From positions 1 to 36,171 of the forward strand of contig SCPX01000050.1 in the NCBI GenBank assembly GCA_004298615.1: 36,171 nt of DNA. Reading direction: 5' to 3'. The notes below the pieces were generated by a model. The model ran no database searches and had not been told where the DNA came from. It saw only the letters and a program-made list of their open reading frames with translations. A program made the translations under genes and the position numbers. Each line of letters starts with the position of its first letter. Position 1 is the stretch's first letter. This document shows, piece after piece, positions 1-9,133 of the stretch. This DNA is from Patescibacteria group bacterium. Lineage in GTDB: Bacteria; Patescibacteriota; Patescibacteriia; SCPX01.

Positions 1-2
1 GC

Positions 3-233
3 AAAAGAGTTAAAAGAATACAGAGGTGGATTGATAAAAACGATGGAAAATACGGTTGTCTTGTTGTGCTGTGGCATAACTCATCTTATGGCCCGTATGA
101 TGTTAAGAGCAAAGAATCCCTTATTCTTATGGAAGACGGCGCATCGTTTTGTCTGTTCTCGCCAATAGCTAAAGAGACAATTGATTCATACACAATTGAT
201 TATCACTTGAAGCAATTGAGAAAACGCAGATAG
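3..233 (+). CDS. 3' end of a hypothetical protein truncated by the left window edge (...KRVKRIQRWIDKNDGKYGCLVVLWHNSSYGPYDVKSKESLILMEDGASFCLFSPIAKETIDSYTIDYHLKQLRKRR*)
   Basis: Frame 3 is open from the window start to TAG at 231-233; the other two frames are interrupted. Confidence 0.6.
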   Translation, partial: KRVKRIQRWIDKNDGKYGCLVVLWHNSSYGPYDVKSKESLILMEDGASFCLFSPIAKETIDSYTIDYHLKQLRKRR

Positions 234-274
234 TGTTGCACTCAATTTAACCTTAACCGGCCAAAGGCCAGAAA

Positions 275-302
275 GTCCGCCTATGCCAAGGCTTCGGCGG
301 AC
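275..302. other. GTCCGCC...GGCGGAC hairpin immediately upstream of the Shine-Dalgarno of the next gene
   Basis: 7-bp perfect inverted repeat directly followed by AAAGGAGG. Confidence 0.6.
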
Positions 303-317
303 AAAGGAGGTAGTAAA

Positions 318-677
318 ATGAAAAGTCTAAGGATTTTAGCAGTAGCAGTGGTTTTAGCTTTTTTCGCAGTACCAGTTCTTGCGGAAGAGGGACCGAACAC
401 GCTTTTGGGCGCCGGCTTTGAAGAAGTCGGTAAGTACCAGCGTGAAGTGGAATTTCGGAAGGGGTCTGGGTTGCACGGGGAAGAGGCAATCGCATTTCGC
501 GATGCGTTTCTTGAAATCAAGGAACGACTTCCAGAAAAGTCGTATTTTGAGATCGCCCGTTTCCCAGAAGTGTCTCGCTATCATGTGAGGTTTTCGGATG
601 GCCACATATATGTGGCGGCGGGTTCCGGCTCCACCGTTGAGGCCGCATTAAACGACTTGGTCGCCAAGTTTAAATAA
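318..677 (+). CDS. Small exported protein of unknown function (N-terminal signal peptide ending VLA)
   Basis: ORF with AAAGGAGG upstream; hydrophobic N-terminus MKSLRILAVAVVLAFFAVPVLAEEG. Confidence 0.75.
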   Translation: MKSLRILAVAVVLAFFAVPVLAEEGPNTLLGAGFEEVGKYQREVEFRKGSGLHGEEAIAFRDAFLEIKERLPEKSYFEIARFPEVSRYHVRFSDGHIYVAAGSGSTVEAALNDLVAKFK

Positions 678-691
678 GGAGGCTATTTCGC

Positions 692-728
692 ATAGGGAGA
701 GCTGATGTTTACGCTCTCCCTATTTTTA
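692..728 (+). terminator. Rho-independent terminator
   Basis: ATAGGGAGAG / CTCTCCCTAT stem followed by T run. Confidence 0.75.
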
Positions 729-750
729 AAAAAGAAGGGAGGGATACCGA

Positions 751-1008
751 GTGAAATGGATATGGCTTGGCTCATTGCTTGGTTGGGCTATGATTTGTCT
801 GGCGATTTCGCTATATATAGCAAAGTTAGTATCAACAAGCAAGGAAGATGTTTATATCTCGCTGCTTTTTGGAATTGTTTTATTCCTTGCTCCGCTTTGG
901 TATCTGGTAAAGTATTTTTATCAGCGGCGGGAATCCAGAGAAATTAAAAAATATGTGGAATCAATCAGAAATAAAGGCAGTGTTGATGACAACCAAACAA
1001 AGCAATGA
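751..1008 (+). CDS. Small two-TM membrane protein, unknown function
   Basis: GTG start after AAGGGAGGG; two hydrophobic segments. Confidence 0.6.
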   Translation: MKWIWLGSLLGWAMICLAISLYIAKLVSTSKEDVYISLLFGIVLFLAPLWYLVKYFYQRRESREIKKYVESIRNKGSVDDNQTKQ

Positions 1009-1021
1009 AAGGAGAAGACTG

Positions 1022-1231
1022 ATGGAGTGTCCCAAATGTAAAGGCTTAATGGTCCGCGAGAAATTCAGCGATGATAGCTCTTATTCTTTTATCGGGTGGA
1101 GATGCATATCGTGCGGAACGATAAAGGACGAGACTATTGATAAAAATAGAGTAAGTCCGCCGCCTGCAGGGCGTTTTAAATTCAAGCGCCAGCTAAGGAG
1201 GCGTCCTTCCAAGCTTCTCACGGAAGCCTAG
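1022..1231 (+). CDS. Small zinc-ribbon-like protein (CPKC...CISC)
   Basis: ATG at 1022 preceded by AAAGGAGA; two CxxC knuckles. The longer ORF start at 953 overlaps the upstream gene. Confidence 0.6.
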   Translation: MECPKCKGLMVREKFSDDSSYSFIGWRCISCGTIKDETIDKNRVSPPPAGRFKFKRQLRRRPSKLLTEA

Positions 1232-1250
1232 GAATAGCAGATCAACTGAC

Positions 1251-1285
1251 GGGCTTTAGGTAAAACCTAAAGCCCTTTTTATTTT
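1251..1285 (+). terminator. Rho-independent terminator
   Basis: GGGCTTTAGG-TAAA-ACCTAAAGCCC stem plus T-rich tail. Confidence 0.85.
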
Positions 1286-1317
1286 GATTTTTTGTTATTT
1301 TATGGTAGTATATTTAA

Positions 1318-3606
1318 ATGGCAAAACGAAAAAATAAAGAAATAAAGGCCGAAGAAAACAAGCCGCGCCGCGCCCTAGGCAATTCAGCGAACTGGCTTCA
1401 TGACATACCTGAAAAAACCAAGCGGGCGGTTTTGGGCATTTTTTTGGCCGCCTTGGGCCTTATTATCTTAATTTTATTTTTCATCCCTCAAGGATTTTTG
1501 GGGTCTTTTTTGGTAAATGTTTTAAAAACATTTTTCGGGTGGGGCAAGATTTTTCTACCCATACTCCTTTTTATTTTAAGCGGATTTGTGCTGATGCAGC
1601 CGTCTTCGGAAGAAGGGAAAAAATCTGTGTTGGCTAAAAGCCAATGGATCGGATTCGCGGTTTTCTTGTTTTCTTTTTTCGGTTTGGTTCATTTGTTCGT
1701 TCCGGCTGAATCAGCGGCCAATGCCTGGGGAGCGGAAGTGGGCGGAGGCTGGATCGGTTTTTTATTGTCTTTTCCTTTGCGCAAGTTGATTGGATTTTGG
1801 GGAGCATTCGTGATTTTGCTGGCTCTGGCGCTTTCGTCCGGCTTAGTGGTCTTTCACGCGTCTTTGAGCGAAGTTAAAGAATTTTTCAATAAAATAATTA
1901 AAAAACCGAAATCGGACGGATTGGAAGAAGCGGCCGATGAAAACGGAAATGAAGAAGAAATGGATGAGGTGGAAGTATTTGTCACTCAAGATATGGACGA
2001 AGAAGAAAAAGAAGACCGGGAAGACGAAGCAATTTCAAATAAAGCATTAAAAAGCGATTTTATCAAAAAGCCGAAAGTCCAACCGGCAATGTTGCCGAGA
2101 AGAATCGGCATTCGGCGCGAGGTTTTATTTCCGACTGATTTACTGTCTACGACTGCCAATACGGCTTCGGGCGGAGATATTGAAGGTTATAAATTGCGCA
2201 TTCAAAAAACTTTGGAAAATTTCGGCATTCAAGTTGAGATGGGCGATGCCAATGTGGGTCCGCGCGTGACTCAATATACGCTAAAGCCCGCCGAAGGAGT
2301 AAAGCTCGCCCAAATTACCGCCTTGTCAAATGATTTGGCGCTAGCTCTAGCCGCACATCCGATCCGCATTGAAGCGCCCATTCCCGGTAAATCTTTAGCC
2401 GGAATTGAAGTACCCAATCACGCCCAAGCGACCGTGAGTCTGCGGGAAATTCTGGAATCAGAATCTTTTAAAAAAAGAAAATCAAATTTGACTATTGCTT
2501 TAGGCAAGGATGTGATGGGCAATCCGTATCTGGCTGATCTGGAAAAAATGCCGCATATGCTGATTGCCGGAGCGACCGGTTCTGGGAAAAGCGTTTGTCT
2601 GAATACTTTGCTTTTATCTTTGATCGCGCAAAATACGCCCGCCGAGTGCCAGCTTCTTTTGGTTGACCCGAAAAGAGTGGAGCTTGTTTCATACAACGGT
2701 ATTCCCCATTTGATAACGCCGGTAATTACCGATGTGCAAAAAACCATCCACGCTTTGCGCTGGGTAGTGGGGGAAATGGATCGCCGATTTGAAACTTTTT
2801 CTCAAAATCAAAGCCGCAATATACAGTCATTTAATGATAATCATCCGGATCAGGCCATACCGTATCTGGTGGTGGCGATTGATGAATTGGCTGATCTGAT
2901 GTCCGTGGCGGCCAAGGAAGTGGAGGGATTGATCGTCCGCTTGGCGCAAATGGCCAGGGCCACGGGCATTCATTTGGTTTTAGCGACACAAAGGCCTTCG
3001 GTGGATGTCTTGACCGGTCTAATCAAAGCCAATATTACCTCCCGCGTCGCTTTCAATGTCGCGTCCGGCACTGATTCGCGCACGATTTTGGATACTTCCG
3101 GAGCGGAAAAACTTCTTGGCAAAGGCGATATGCTTTTCGTGTCAGCCGACCTTTCCAAGCCGAAGAGGCTTCAAGGAGTGTTTGTTTCCGATGAGGACAT
3201 TAACAAAGTAATGCTCCATACGCGCCAAAGCGGCGCGCCGCAGTATCAAAGCGAAGTGGTGGAGGGCCCGGCCAAGTCAACGGCTGAATTTGATTTAGGA
3301 AGTGATGATACGCTTTTGGCGGAAGCGCAGGAAACAGTAGTGCGGGCCGGCAAAGCTTCAGCCTCGCTTTTACAGCGGCGGCTGCGCGTGGGTTATGCCC
3401 GAGCCGCCCGTTTGCTTGATCTTTTGGAAGACAAAGGTATAATCGGCCCGGGAGACGGAGCCAAACCGCGGGAAGTTTTGGTAAGCGCCGAGCAATTTAA
3501 ACATGAAAAACAGGCGGACAAGATATTGGAGGATGACGAGTTTTTGAACGGAAATAATAATGACGATAACATGGAAAGAAAAGATGAGCATGGCGAATTA
3601 AATTGA
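1318..3606 (+). CDS. ftsK: DNA translocase FtsK/SpoIIIE
   Basis: Multiple N-terminal TM segments, Walker A GATGSGKSV, LLVDPKRVEL, C-terminal winged-helix gamma-like domain. Confidence 0.97.
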   Translation: MAKRKNKEIKAEENKPRRALGNSANWLHDIPEKTKRAVLGIFLAALGLIILILFFIPQGFLGSFLVNVLKTFFGWGKIFLPILLFILSGFVLMQPSSEEGKKSVLAKSQWIGFAVFLFSFFGLVHLFVPAESAANAWGAEVGGGWIGFLLSFPLRKLIGFWGAFVILLALALSSGLVVFHASLSEVKEFFNKIIKKPKSDGLEEAADENGNEEEMDEVEVFVTQDMDEEEKEDREDEAISNKALKSDFIKKPKVQPAMLPRRIGIRREVLFPTDLLSTTANTASGGDIEGYKLRIQKTLENFGIQVEMGDANVGPRVTQYTLKPAEGVKLAQITALSNDLALALAAHPIRIEAPIPGKSLAGIEVPNHAQATVSLREILESESFKKRKSNLTIALGKDVMGNPYLADLEKMPHMLIAGATGSGKSVCLNTLLLSLIAQNTPAECQLLLVDPKRVELVSYNGIPHLITPVITDVQKTIHALRWVVGEMDRRFETFSQNQSRNIQSFNDNHPDQAIPYLVVAIDELADLMSVAAKEVEGLIVRLAQMARATGIHLVLATQRPSVDVLTGLIKANITSRVAFNVASGTDSRTILDTSGAEKLLGKGDMLFVSADLSKPKRLQGVFVSDEDINKVMLHTRQSGAPQYQSEVVEGPAKSTAEFDLGSDDTLLAEAQETVVRAGKASASLLQRRLRVGYARAARLLDLLEDKGIIGPGDGAKPREVLVSAEQFKHEKQADKILEDDEFLNGNNNDDNMERKDEHGELN

Positions 3607-3608
3607 TT

Positions 3609-4259
3609 ATGCCTTTCAAACGCCAGTCCATCAGCCATTCCGAGCTTGGTTCTTATTTAAAAGAATTGCGCGAAGTAAAAAATGTTTCATTGGAAGCGGC
3701 CGTCCGTTCTACTGGCATTTCTTTGAAATATATAAAAGCGCTTGAGGCGGAGGATTTTGAAAAGCTTCCCGGATTGGTATACGCAAAAAACTTTTTAAAA
3801 AACTATTTGATTTTTTTGGGCGGCGATATTGAAAAAGGAATGGAAATGCTGAATCCGGCCAAAGCCGCGGCCGATTCCAAAAACAAAAAAAATAAAAGCA
3901 TTGCTCCGAAAGTGATTTTTACGCCGCGGCGCATTGAATTGGGAATCGCTTTGCTGGTGGTACTCGGTTTATTCGGCTATTTTTTTTATGAAGCCAGATT
4001 TTTGTCAGCTTCGCCGAAATTGGAGATTTTCTATCCGTCCGACAATGAGCAGACAGCGGCCCGGACCATTACCGTGGACGGACGCGCCGGAGGCGAGGCT
4101 AAAGTCTTCATAAACCGAGAGGCGGTCTTTGTAAACGCCGACGGAATATTCAAAGAAACCGTGGACTTGCAAAAAGGTTTGAATTTAATTACAATTCAAG
4201 CAGTCAATAAAAAAGGAAAAACCACAATTCTTGAGCGGAGAATATTGGTTCAAGAGTAA
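3609..4259 (+). CDS. RodZ-like protein: N-terminal HTH_25/XRE-type domain, one TM, extracellular Ig/glucodextranase-B-like domain
   Basis: [54 protein letters not shown] is typical of RodZ-type [20 protein letters not shown]. Confidence 0.85.
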   Translation: MPFKRQSISHSELGSYLKELREVKNVSLEAAVRSTGISLKYIKALEAEDFEKLPGLVYAKNFLKNYLIFLGGDIEKGMEMLNPAKAAADSKNKKNKSIAPKVIFTPRRIELGIALLVVLGLFGYFFYEARFLSASPKLEIFYPSDNEQTAARTITVDGRAGGEAKVFINREAVFVNADGIFKETVDLQKGLNLITIQAVNKKGKTTILERRILVQE

Positions 4260-4299
4260 TTATTATTTTATAGAATTATTAGGAAATTATTTTTATTTT

Positions 4300-5322
4300 A
4301 TGGCAAAAGAACAAAGCAAAACGCAAATTACCAGCAAGCAAAAAGCCGCGGAATTGGCTATGGCCCAGATTCAGGATCGTTTCGGCGAAGGGTCCATAAT
4401 GAAATTGGGCATTGGCGTAAAAACCATGAATGTGGAGACGGTCTCCACCGGCTGTCTTTCTTTGGATTTGGCGCTCGGGGCCGGCGGACTGCCGCGCGGG
4501 AGGATTACCGAAATATACGGCCCGGAATCGTCCGGAAAAACCACTTTGGCGCTGCATGCCGTCGCGGAAGTGCAAAAGCTTGGCGGGATTGCCGCTTTTG
4601 TGGATGCGGAGCACGCGATGGATCCTGAATATGCCAAAAAAATCGGAGTAAAAGTGGAGGATCTTTTGATTTCCCAGCCGGATACGGGCGAGCAAGCTTT
4701 GGAAATAGTGGAGACTTTGGTGCGCTCCGGCGCAATTGATGTAATCGTGATTGATTCGGTGGCGGCTCTCACCCCGAAATCGGAAATAGAGGGAGAGATG
4801 GGAGCAAGCCAAATGGGTGTGCAGGCCAGGCTGATGAGTCATGCTCTTAGAAAGCTCACCGGCATTGTTTCCAAATCCAAAACCATCATTATTTTTATCA
4901 ATCAAATCAGAATGAAAATTGGCGTGATGTTCGGCAATCCGGAAACGACCACGGGCGGCAATGCTTTGAAATTTTACTCTTCTGTCCGGTTGGATATCAG
5001 GCGGAGCGAGCAGCTGAAAAACGGCGATCAGGTAATCGGCAATAAAACAAAGGTGAAAGTGGTGAAAAATAAGATCGCGGCTCCTTTTAGGACATGCGAA
5101 TTTGAGATTATGTATAATGAAGGAATTTCCAAATCCGCGGACATTCTTGACACTGGCACGAATACGGGTATAATACAAAAAAGCGGAAATTCCTACGCGT
5201 TGGACGGAGTAAAAATCGGGGTGGGCCGGGAATCGGCCAAGCAATTTTTGAAAGAACATCCTGAAATGATGAATCAAGTGCGGGAAAAATTGTTGGCGAA
5301 GATGAATGAAGCGAGAGGATAA
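4300..5322 (+). CDS. recA: Recombinase RecA
   Basis: [20 protein letters not shown] Walker A and full-length RecA similarity; ATG at 4300 (MAKEQSKTQ) fits better than the ORF-track start at 4231. Confidence 0.98.
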   Translation: MAKEQSKTQITSKQKAAELAMAQIQDRFGEGSIMKLGIGVKTMNVETVSTGCLSLDLALGAGGLPRGRITEIYGPESSGKTTLALHAVAEVQKLGGIAAFVDAEHAMDPEYAKKIGVKVEDLLISQPDTGEQALEIVETLVRSGAIDVIVIDSVAALTPKSEIEGEMGASQMGVQARLMSHALRKLTGIVSKSKTIIIFINQIRMKIGVMFGNPETTTGGNALKFYSSVRLDIRRSEQLKNGDQVIGNKTKVKVVKNKIAAPFRTCEFEIMYNEGISKSADILDTGTNTGIIQKSGNSYALDGVKIGVGRESAKQFLKEHPEMMNQVREKLLAKMNEARG

Positions 5323-5420
5323 TTTAAAATTAAAAGTCCAAAATGCAAAATTGCAGTTTAAAATTTAAAGTTTTTGATAAACTTTGAATTTTGCATTTTG
5401 AATTTTGAACTTGGAAAATT
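5321..5420. repeat. Heptad-periodic AT-rich dispersed repeat, copy A, with hairpin core AAAGTTTTTGATAAACTTT (5367-5385)
   Basis: Period-7 units flank a central hairpin; reverse complement matches copy B at 31241-31352. Confidence 0.75.
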
Positions 5421-5455
5421 TATTATTTCAATTAAAAGTTTAAATTTTCTAATGT

Positions 5456-5731
5456 ATGGATGTAGAACTCAATGAATTATTCGCCGCGGCGCGCGATAAA
5501 ATGGAAACGCAAGGCCTTTTTTCGCGCGAAGCTTATTTTGAATCCATAGACGAAGTTTTGGAAGAATTCCAAAACGACGGCCTGATCACGGACGATGACA
5601 ACACGCCCGAAGTGCGCGAGCAATTGCGCCGCAAATGGGCGGAGCTTGACCAGGACGAAGACATCGCGGTCAAGGAAAAGCTTTCCAAGGACGACGAGGA
5701 GCTTTTGGATCAATATTTGAGCGAAGAATAA
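5456..5731 (+). CDS. Small acidic protein of unknown function
   Basis: ORF of 91 aa downstream of recA with a terminator after it. Confidence 0.7.
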   Translation: MDVELNELFAAARDKMETQGLFSREAYFESIDEVLEEFQNDGLITDDDNTPEVREQLRRKWAELDQDEDIAVKEKLSKDDEELLDQYLSEE

Positions 5732-5783
5732 ACTGCTGGATTACTCGGAAAATTTTAAACGAAAAAAATTATCAGAAAATCAG

Positions 5784-5812
5784 AACAGCCGGCTTATAAG
5801 CCGGCTGTTTAT
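5784..5812. terminator. Bidirectional terminator between convergent genes
   Basis: AACAGCCGGCT-TATA-AGCCGGCTGTT perfect 11-bp stem. Confidence 0.85.
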
Positions 5813-5847
5813 AATATTTTGCGCTGATTTGAGCGGAGTTTTGCGAT

Positions 5848-6432
5848 TTACTTGTTGTTTTGATTGTTAACTTCAATTGGCGTTTCGTTTTCCAAAACAA
5901 AAACCGCGGCGGCCAATACTGTCGTCCAAATGCCGTCCTTGTGGCCTTGGGCCGATTGGGTGATATTGGAGGTGGTGATGAATTTGCCGCTCGCCTTGTA
6001 AAGCTTTTCCCGCTCATCCCAGGCCTGGTTTGAATCAAATTCAATGCCTAAAGTGGTGGCGAGCATGGTGGCGGCCAAATCCTCGGCGTATTCTCCGGCG
6101 CGTATTTCCGTGTCGCCGAAAGAATGATGTTCGCTTAGATACCCGTATTGATTACTGTCTTTGGGAATAGCCAAGCCGACCGAAGCGGCGATTAGGCGAT
6201 TCGGCTCATTGGTGGCGTTGCGGCTCATTACGCAAAAGCGGATTGAACCGGCTTTCATGTATTTTACCCCCTCCTCCTTGGAAATTCGTTTGCAGCCCGG
6301 AGGGAATATACTTGAGACCGTCACGAGATTCTGAGTCTCTATGCCGGCATCGCGCAAAGCGAGCTCAAATGATTGCAAATAATCTTTGTGCCGTCCGACT
6401 CCTTTGGTAAAAAATACCTTTTGAGGTATCAT
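5848..6432 (-). CDS. Pyruvoyl-dependent arginine decarboxylase (PvlArgDC)
   Basis: Family-typical [11 protein letters not shown] (self-cleavage region), [39 protein letters not shown]. Confidence 0.92.
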   Translation of the reverse strand: MIPQKVFFTKGVGRHKDYLQSFELALRDAGIETQNLVTVSSIFPPGCKRISKEEGVKYMKAGSIRFCVMSRNATNEPNRLIAASVGLAIPKDSNQYGYLSEHHSFGDTEIRAGEYAEDLAATMLATTLGIEFDSNQAWDEREKLYKASGKFITTSNITQSAQGHKDGIWTTVLAAAVFVLENETPIEVNNQNNK

Positions 6433-6494
6433 ATTAGTTTTTATTTACGATTAATATTATTAATAATACAAAAATAATATCACATATATGTAAA

Positions 6495-6531
6495 AAATAA
6501 AAGCGCTCCGGCATGCAATCGGAACGCTTTT
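6495..6531 (-). terminator. Terminator for the DEAD-box helicase gene
   Basis: AAAAGCG/CGCTTTT plus TCCG/CGGA stem; poly-T on the minus strand. Confidence 0.75.
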
Positions 6532-6559
6532 GGAAGATAGAGTAGTTGGATTTCGGCAA

Positions 6560-7798
6560 TTATCGCATTCTTCTTTTGGGAAAAAAAATTCGATTGCCGA
6601 ATTGGCGCGGCGCTATTTTTCGCGGCCGTTCGGAATATTCCGCCTGCTTTGTTTCCGGGCGATGAGCCGGCAATTCCGGCAGAGGTTTGCGCAAAATCAT
6701 TTTGCGCATCAGCCGCTCAATCTTGCGAATTTCCATTTGTTCAAGAGGCGTCGCAAAAGAAATGGCTTTGCCGCTAATGCCTGCCCGGCCCGTGCGGCCG
6801 ATGCGGTGGATATAGTCTTCCGGATTATCCGGCAGATCAAAATTGACGACCACTTCAATCCCGCTCACATCAATGCCGCGCGCCGCAATATCGGTGGCTA
6901 CCAATACCCGATATTTGCCGGATTTGAATCCTTCCAGCGCTTCGCGCCTTTGAAAAAGGGAACGATTGGAATGGATTTCGGCCGTCGCGTGCCGCATCCC
7001 CCGCAAAGAGCTGCAGATTTTTTTCGCCCCGTGTTTGGTGCGGGAAAATACCAAAACGGAACCGTCGTACTCTTGAAGCAATTTTTCAAGCAGCCGGATT
7101 TTGTCTTCTTTCCTGACGATAAAAATTTCCTGTTCCACCAATTCCGCGGCCGTGCCGGCCGGCGCCACCTCTACCCGAATGGGCATTTGCATATTTTGCG
7201 TGGCTAAAGCCAGAATTTCTCTCGGCATAGTGGCGGAAAAAAGCATTGTCTGGCGATTTTTCGGCACAGTTTTTAAAATTTCTTTTACTTGAGGGGCAAA
7301 GCCCATATCAAACATCCGATCCGCTTCATCAAGCACTAAAATTTTTATATTGTTCAATTGTACGATTTTTTGCTTAAGATGGTCTATGAGCCGTCCCGGA
7401 GTGGCGATTATGATGTGCGGATGGCGGCGGATGCGCTGGATCTGCAGATTCATTGAAGCGCCGCCGATCAATACGGCCGTGCGCAGGCCGAAACTTCGCC
7501 CAATTTTTTGAAATGTTTCATCGGCCTGGAGAGCCAATTCCCTGGTGGGCGCGAGGATGAGTCCTTGCCCGGTACCACTCATCAAGCGCTGGATCATCGG
7601 AATGCCGAAAGCCAGAGTCTTCCCCGTGCCGGTTTGCGCGATGCCGATAATGTCTTTTCCTTCAATTCCTGCCGGAATGGATTGATGCTGGATCGGCGTA
7701 GGCGAAGTAAACCGCATGTGTTTTAAGATTTCCAAAATCTTCGGACTGATTCCCAGACCGTCAAATGTCATCGTTTGTTTCTGATGCGTATTATTCAT
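6560..7798 (-). CDS. DEAD-box ATP-dependent RNA helicase (RhlE-like)
   Basis: Q motif, AQTGTGKT, PTRELA, VLDEADRM, SAT, HRIGRTGRAG motifs. Confidence 0.97.
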   Translation of the reverse strand: MNNTHQKQTMTFDGLGISPKILEILKHMRFTSPTPIQHQSIPAGIEGKDIIGIAQTGTGKTLAFGIPMIQRLMSGTGQGLILAPTRELALQADETFQKIGRSFGLRTAVLIGGASMNLQIQRIRRHPHIIIATPGRLIDHLKQKIVQLNNIKILVLDEADRMFDMGFAPQVKEILKTVPKNRQTMLFSATMPREILALATQNMQMPIRVEVAPAGTAAELVEQEIFIVRKEDKIRLLEKLLQEYDGSVLVFSRTKHGAKKICSSLRGMRHATAEIHSNRSLFQRREALEGFKSGKYRVLVATDIAARGIDVSGIEVVVNFDLPDNPEDYIHRIGRTGRAGISGKAISFATPLEQMEIRKIERLMRKMILRKPLPELPAHRPETKQAEYSERPRKIAPRQFGNRIFFPKRRMR

Positions 7799-7885
7799 AA
7801 TGATGTTTTTTTAAAATTAACTTAACTAAATTATAACCTATGCCGTGCAAATAAGCTACAATACTACCAAAATTATCCGATAATG

Positions 7886-9133
7886 TCAAGCATTGCTCCC
7901 GGCGACATGGCCGGTGGTCCAGCAAAGCTGCAGGGAATATCCGCCGGACGGACGATTAATATTGAGCAAATCGCCGGTAATATAGAGATTGCGATAAAGC
8001 TTGGAGCGCATAGTTTTCGCATCCACTTCCTGAAGGGACAGTCCGCCATCAACCACAATGGCTTTGTCGTATCCCATCAGCCCGGAAATGCCGATTAACA
8101 GAGCTTTCAAAAGGCGCGCCATTTCCATTCGCTCTTCCTTGGTGACGCTGTGCACTTTCTTTTCCGGATCAATGTTTTTTAAAAGAGGCAGGATCGCCTT
8201 GGCCGTACCCTCCGGGGCGATGATTGCGAAAACATTTTTTATCGCTTTATTTTTATTAGCGTCAAATATTTCAGTGATTCGTTTATCAAGCATCCCCAAA
8301 TCAATATTCGGAAAAGCGTCTATGGCGGCCATCACGGCTCCTTCCTGAAGCATATCGGAAATTTTTTTTGAGGCGTTTAAAATCAAAGGGCCGGAAAGAC
8401 CGAAATGCGTAAACAATATTTTTCCTTTGAGCGATAGTTTTTTTTGGTTATTGGTGAAAAAAGTTATTTTTGCGTCCGAAAGAGTTATTCCTGACAATTC
8501 CTTGACCCAAGAGTCTTTTACCGCGATCGGCACAAGATCGGGTGTTGGCTTTTGAACCGTATGGCCGATTGCTTCAAGCCACCGGAATCCGTCTCCGGTT
8601 GACCCGGTCTCGGGATGGGAAAGACCGCCGGTGGAAAGAATAAACGAAGAAGCGGCTAATTCTTCTTTGCTAACGATCACTTTTTGAATAATATTATTGT
8701 CCGTCAAAAATCCTGAAACCGCCGCCTCCGTCCGGATTTCCGCATTTTTTTCTTTCAAATTTTCAATAAATGCGCGCACCACATCAGCCGCTTTTTCAGT
8801 TTTTGGAAAAACGCGCTTTTCTTCCTCAACCGCCAGCGGCAAACCTCTTTTTTCAAAAAAAGAAAAAGTGTCTTTGACGCCGAATTGCGAAAAAGGGGAA
8901 TAAAGCCAACGCGCGGCTTTGCCAAAGCGGGAGAGAAAAATATGCTCGGATTCTTCCGCGTTGGTGATATTGCAGCGCCCGCCGCCGGTTATTTTCAGTT
9001 TTTCCCCGAGATTTTTATTTTTTTCCAAAAGAAGAACGCGCTTGCCTCTTTCGGCCGCCCGTCCGGCCGCCATCATTCCCGAAGCCCCGCCGCCGATCAC
9101 GATCACATCGTATTGATTTTTCATAAAATTCAC
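7886..9133 (-). CDS. NAD(P)/FAD-dependent oxidoreductase, HI0933/BaiN-like family
   Basis: DVIVIGGGASGMMAAGRAAERGKRVLLLEKN, GRCNITNAE, GGYSLQLCWTTGHVAG. Confidence 0.93.
   Translation of the reverse strand: MNFMKNQYDVIVIGGGASGMMAAGRAAERGKRVLLLEKNKNLGEKLKITGGGRCNITNAEESEHIFLSRFGKAARWLYSPFSQFGVKDTFSFFEKRGLPLAVEEEKRVFPKTEKAADVVRAFIENLKEKNAEIRTEAAVSGFLTDNNIIQKVIVSKEELAASSFILSTGGLSHPETGSTGDGFRWLEAIGHTVQKPTPDLVPIAVKDSWVKELSGITLSDAKITFFTNNQKKLSLKGKILFTHFGLSGPLILNASKKISDMLQEGAVMAAIDAFPNIDLGMLDKRITEIFDANKNKAIKNVFAIIAPEGTAKAILPLLKNIDPEKKVHSVTKEERMEMARLLKALLIGISGLMGYDKAIVVDGGLSLQEVDAKTMRSKLYRNLYITGDLLNINRPSGGYSLQLCWTTGHVAGSNA

Noticed and set aside
4279-5277. 332-aa minus-strand ORF antisense to recA
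   Set aside because: Shadow ORF over a fully supported recA; translation rich in His/Arg/Phe with no recognisable domain and no SD
6530-7207. 225-aa plus-strand ORF antisense to the DEAD-box helicase
   Set aside because: Shadow frame of a confident helicase; composition typical of antisense reading
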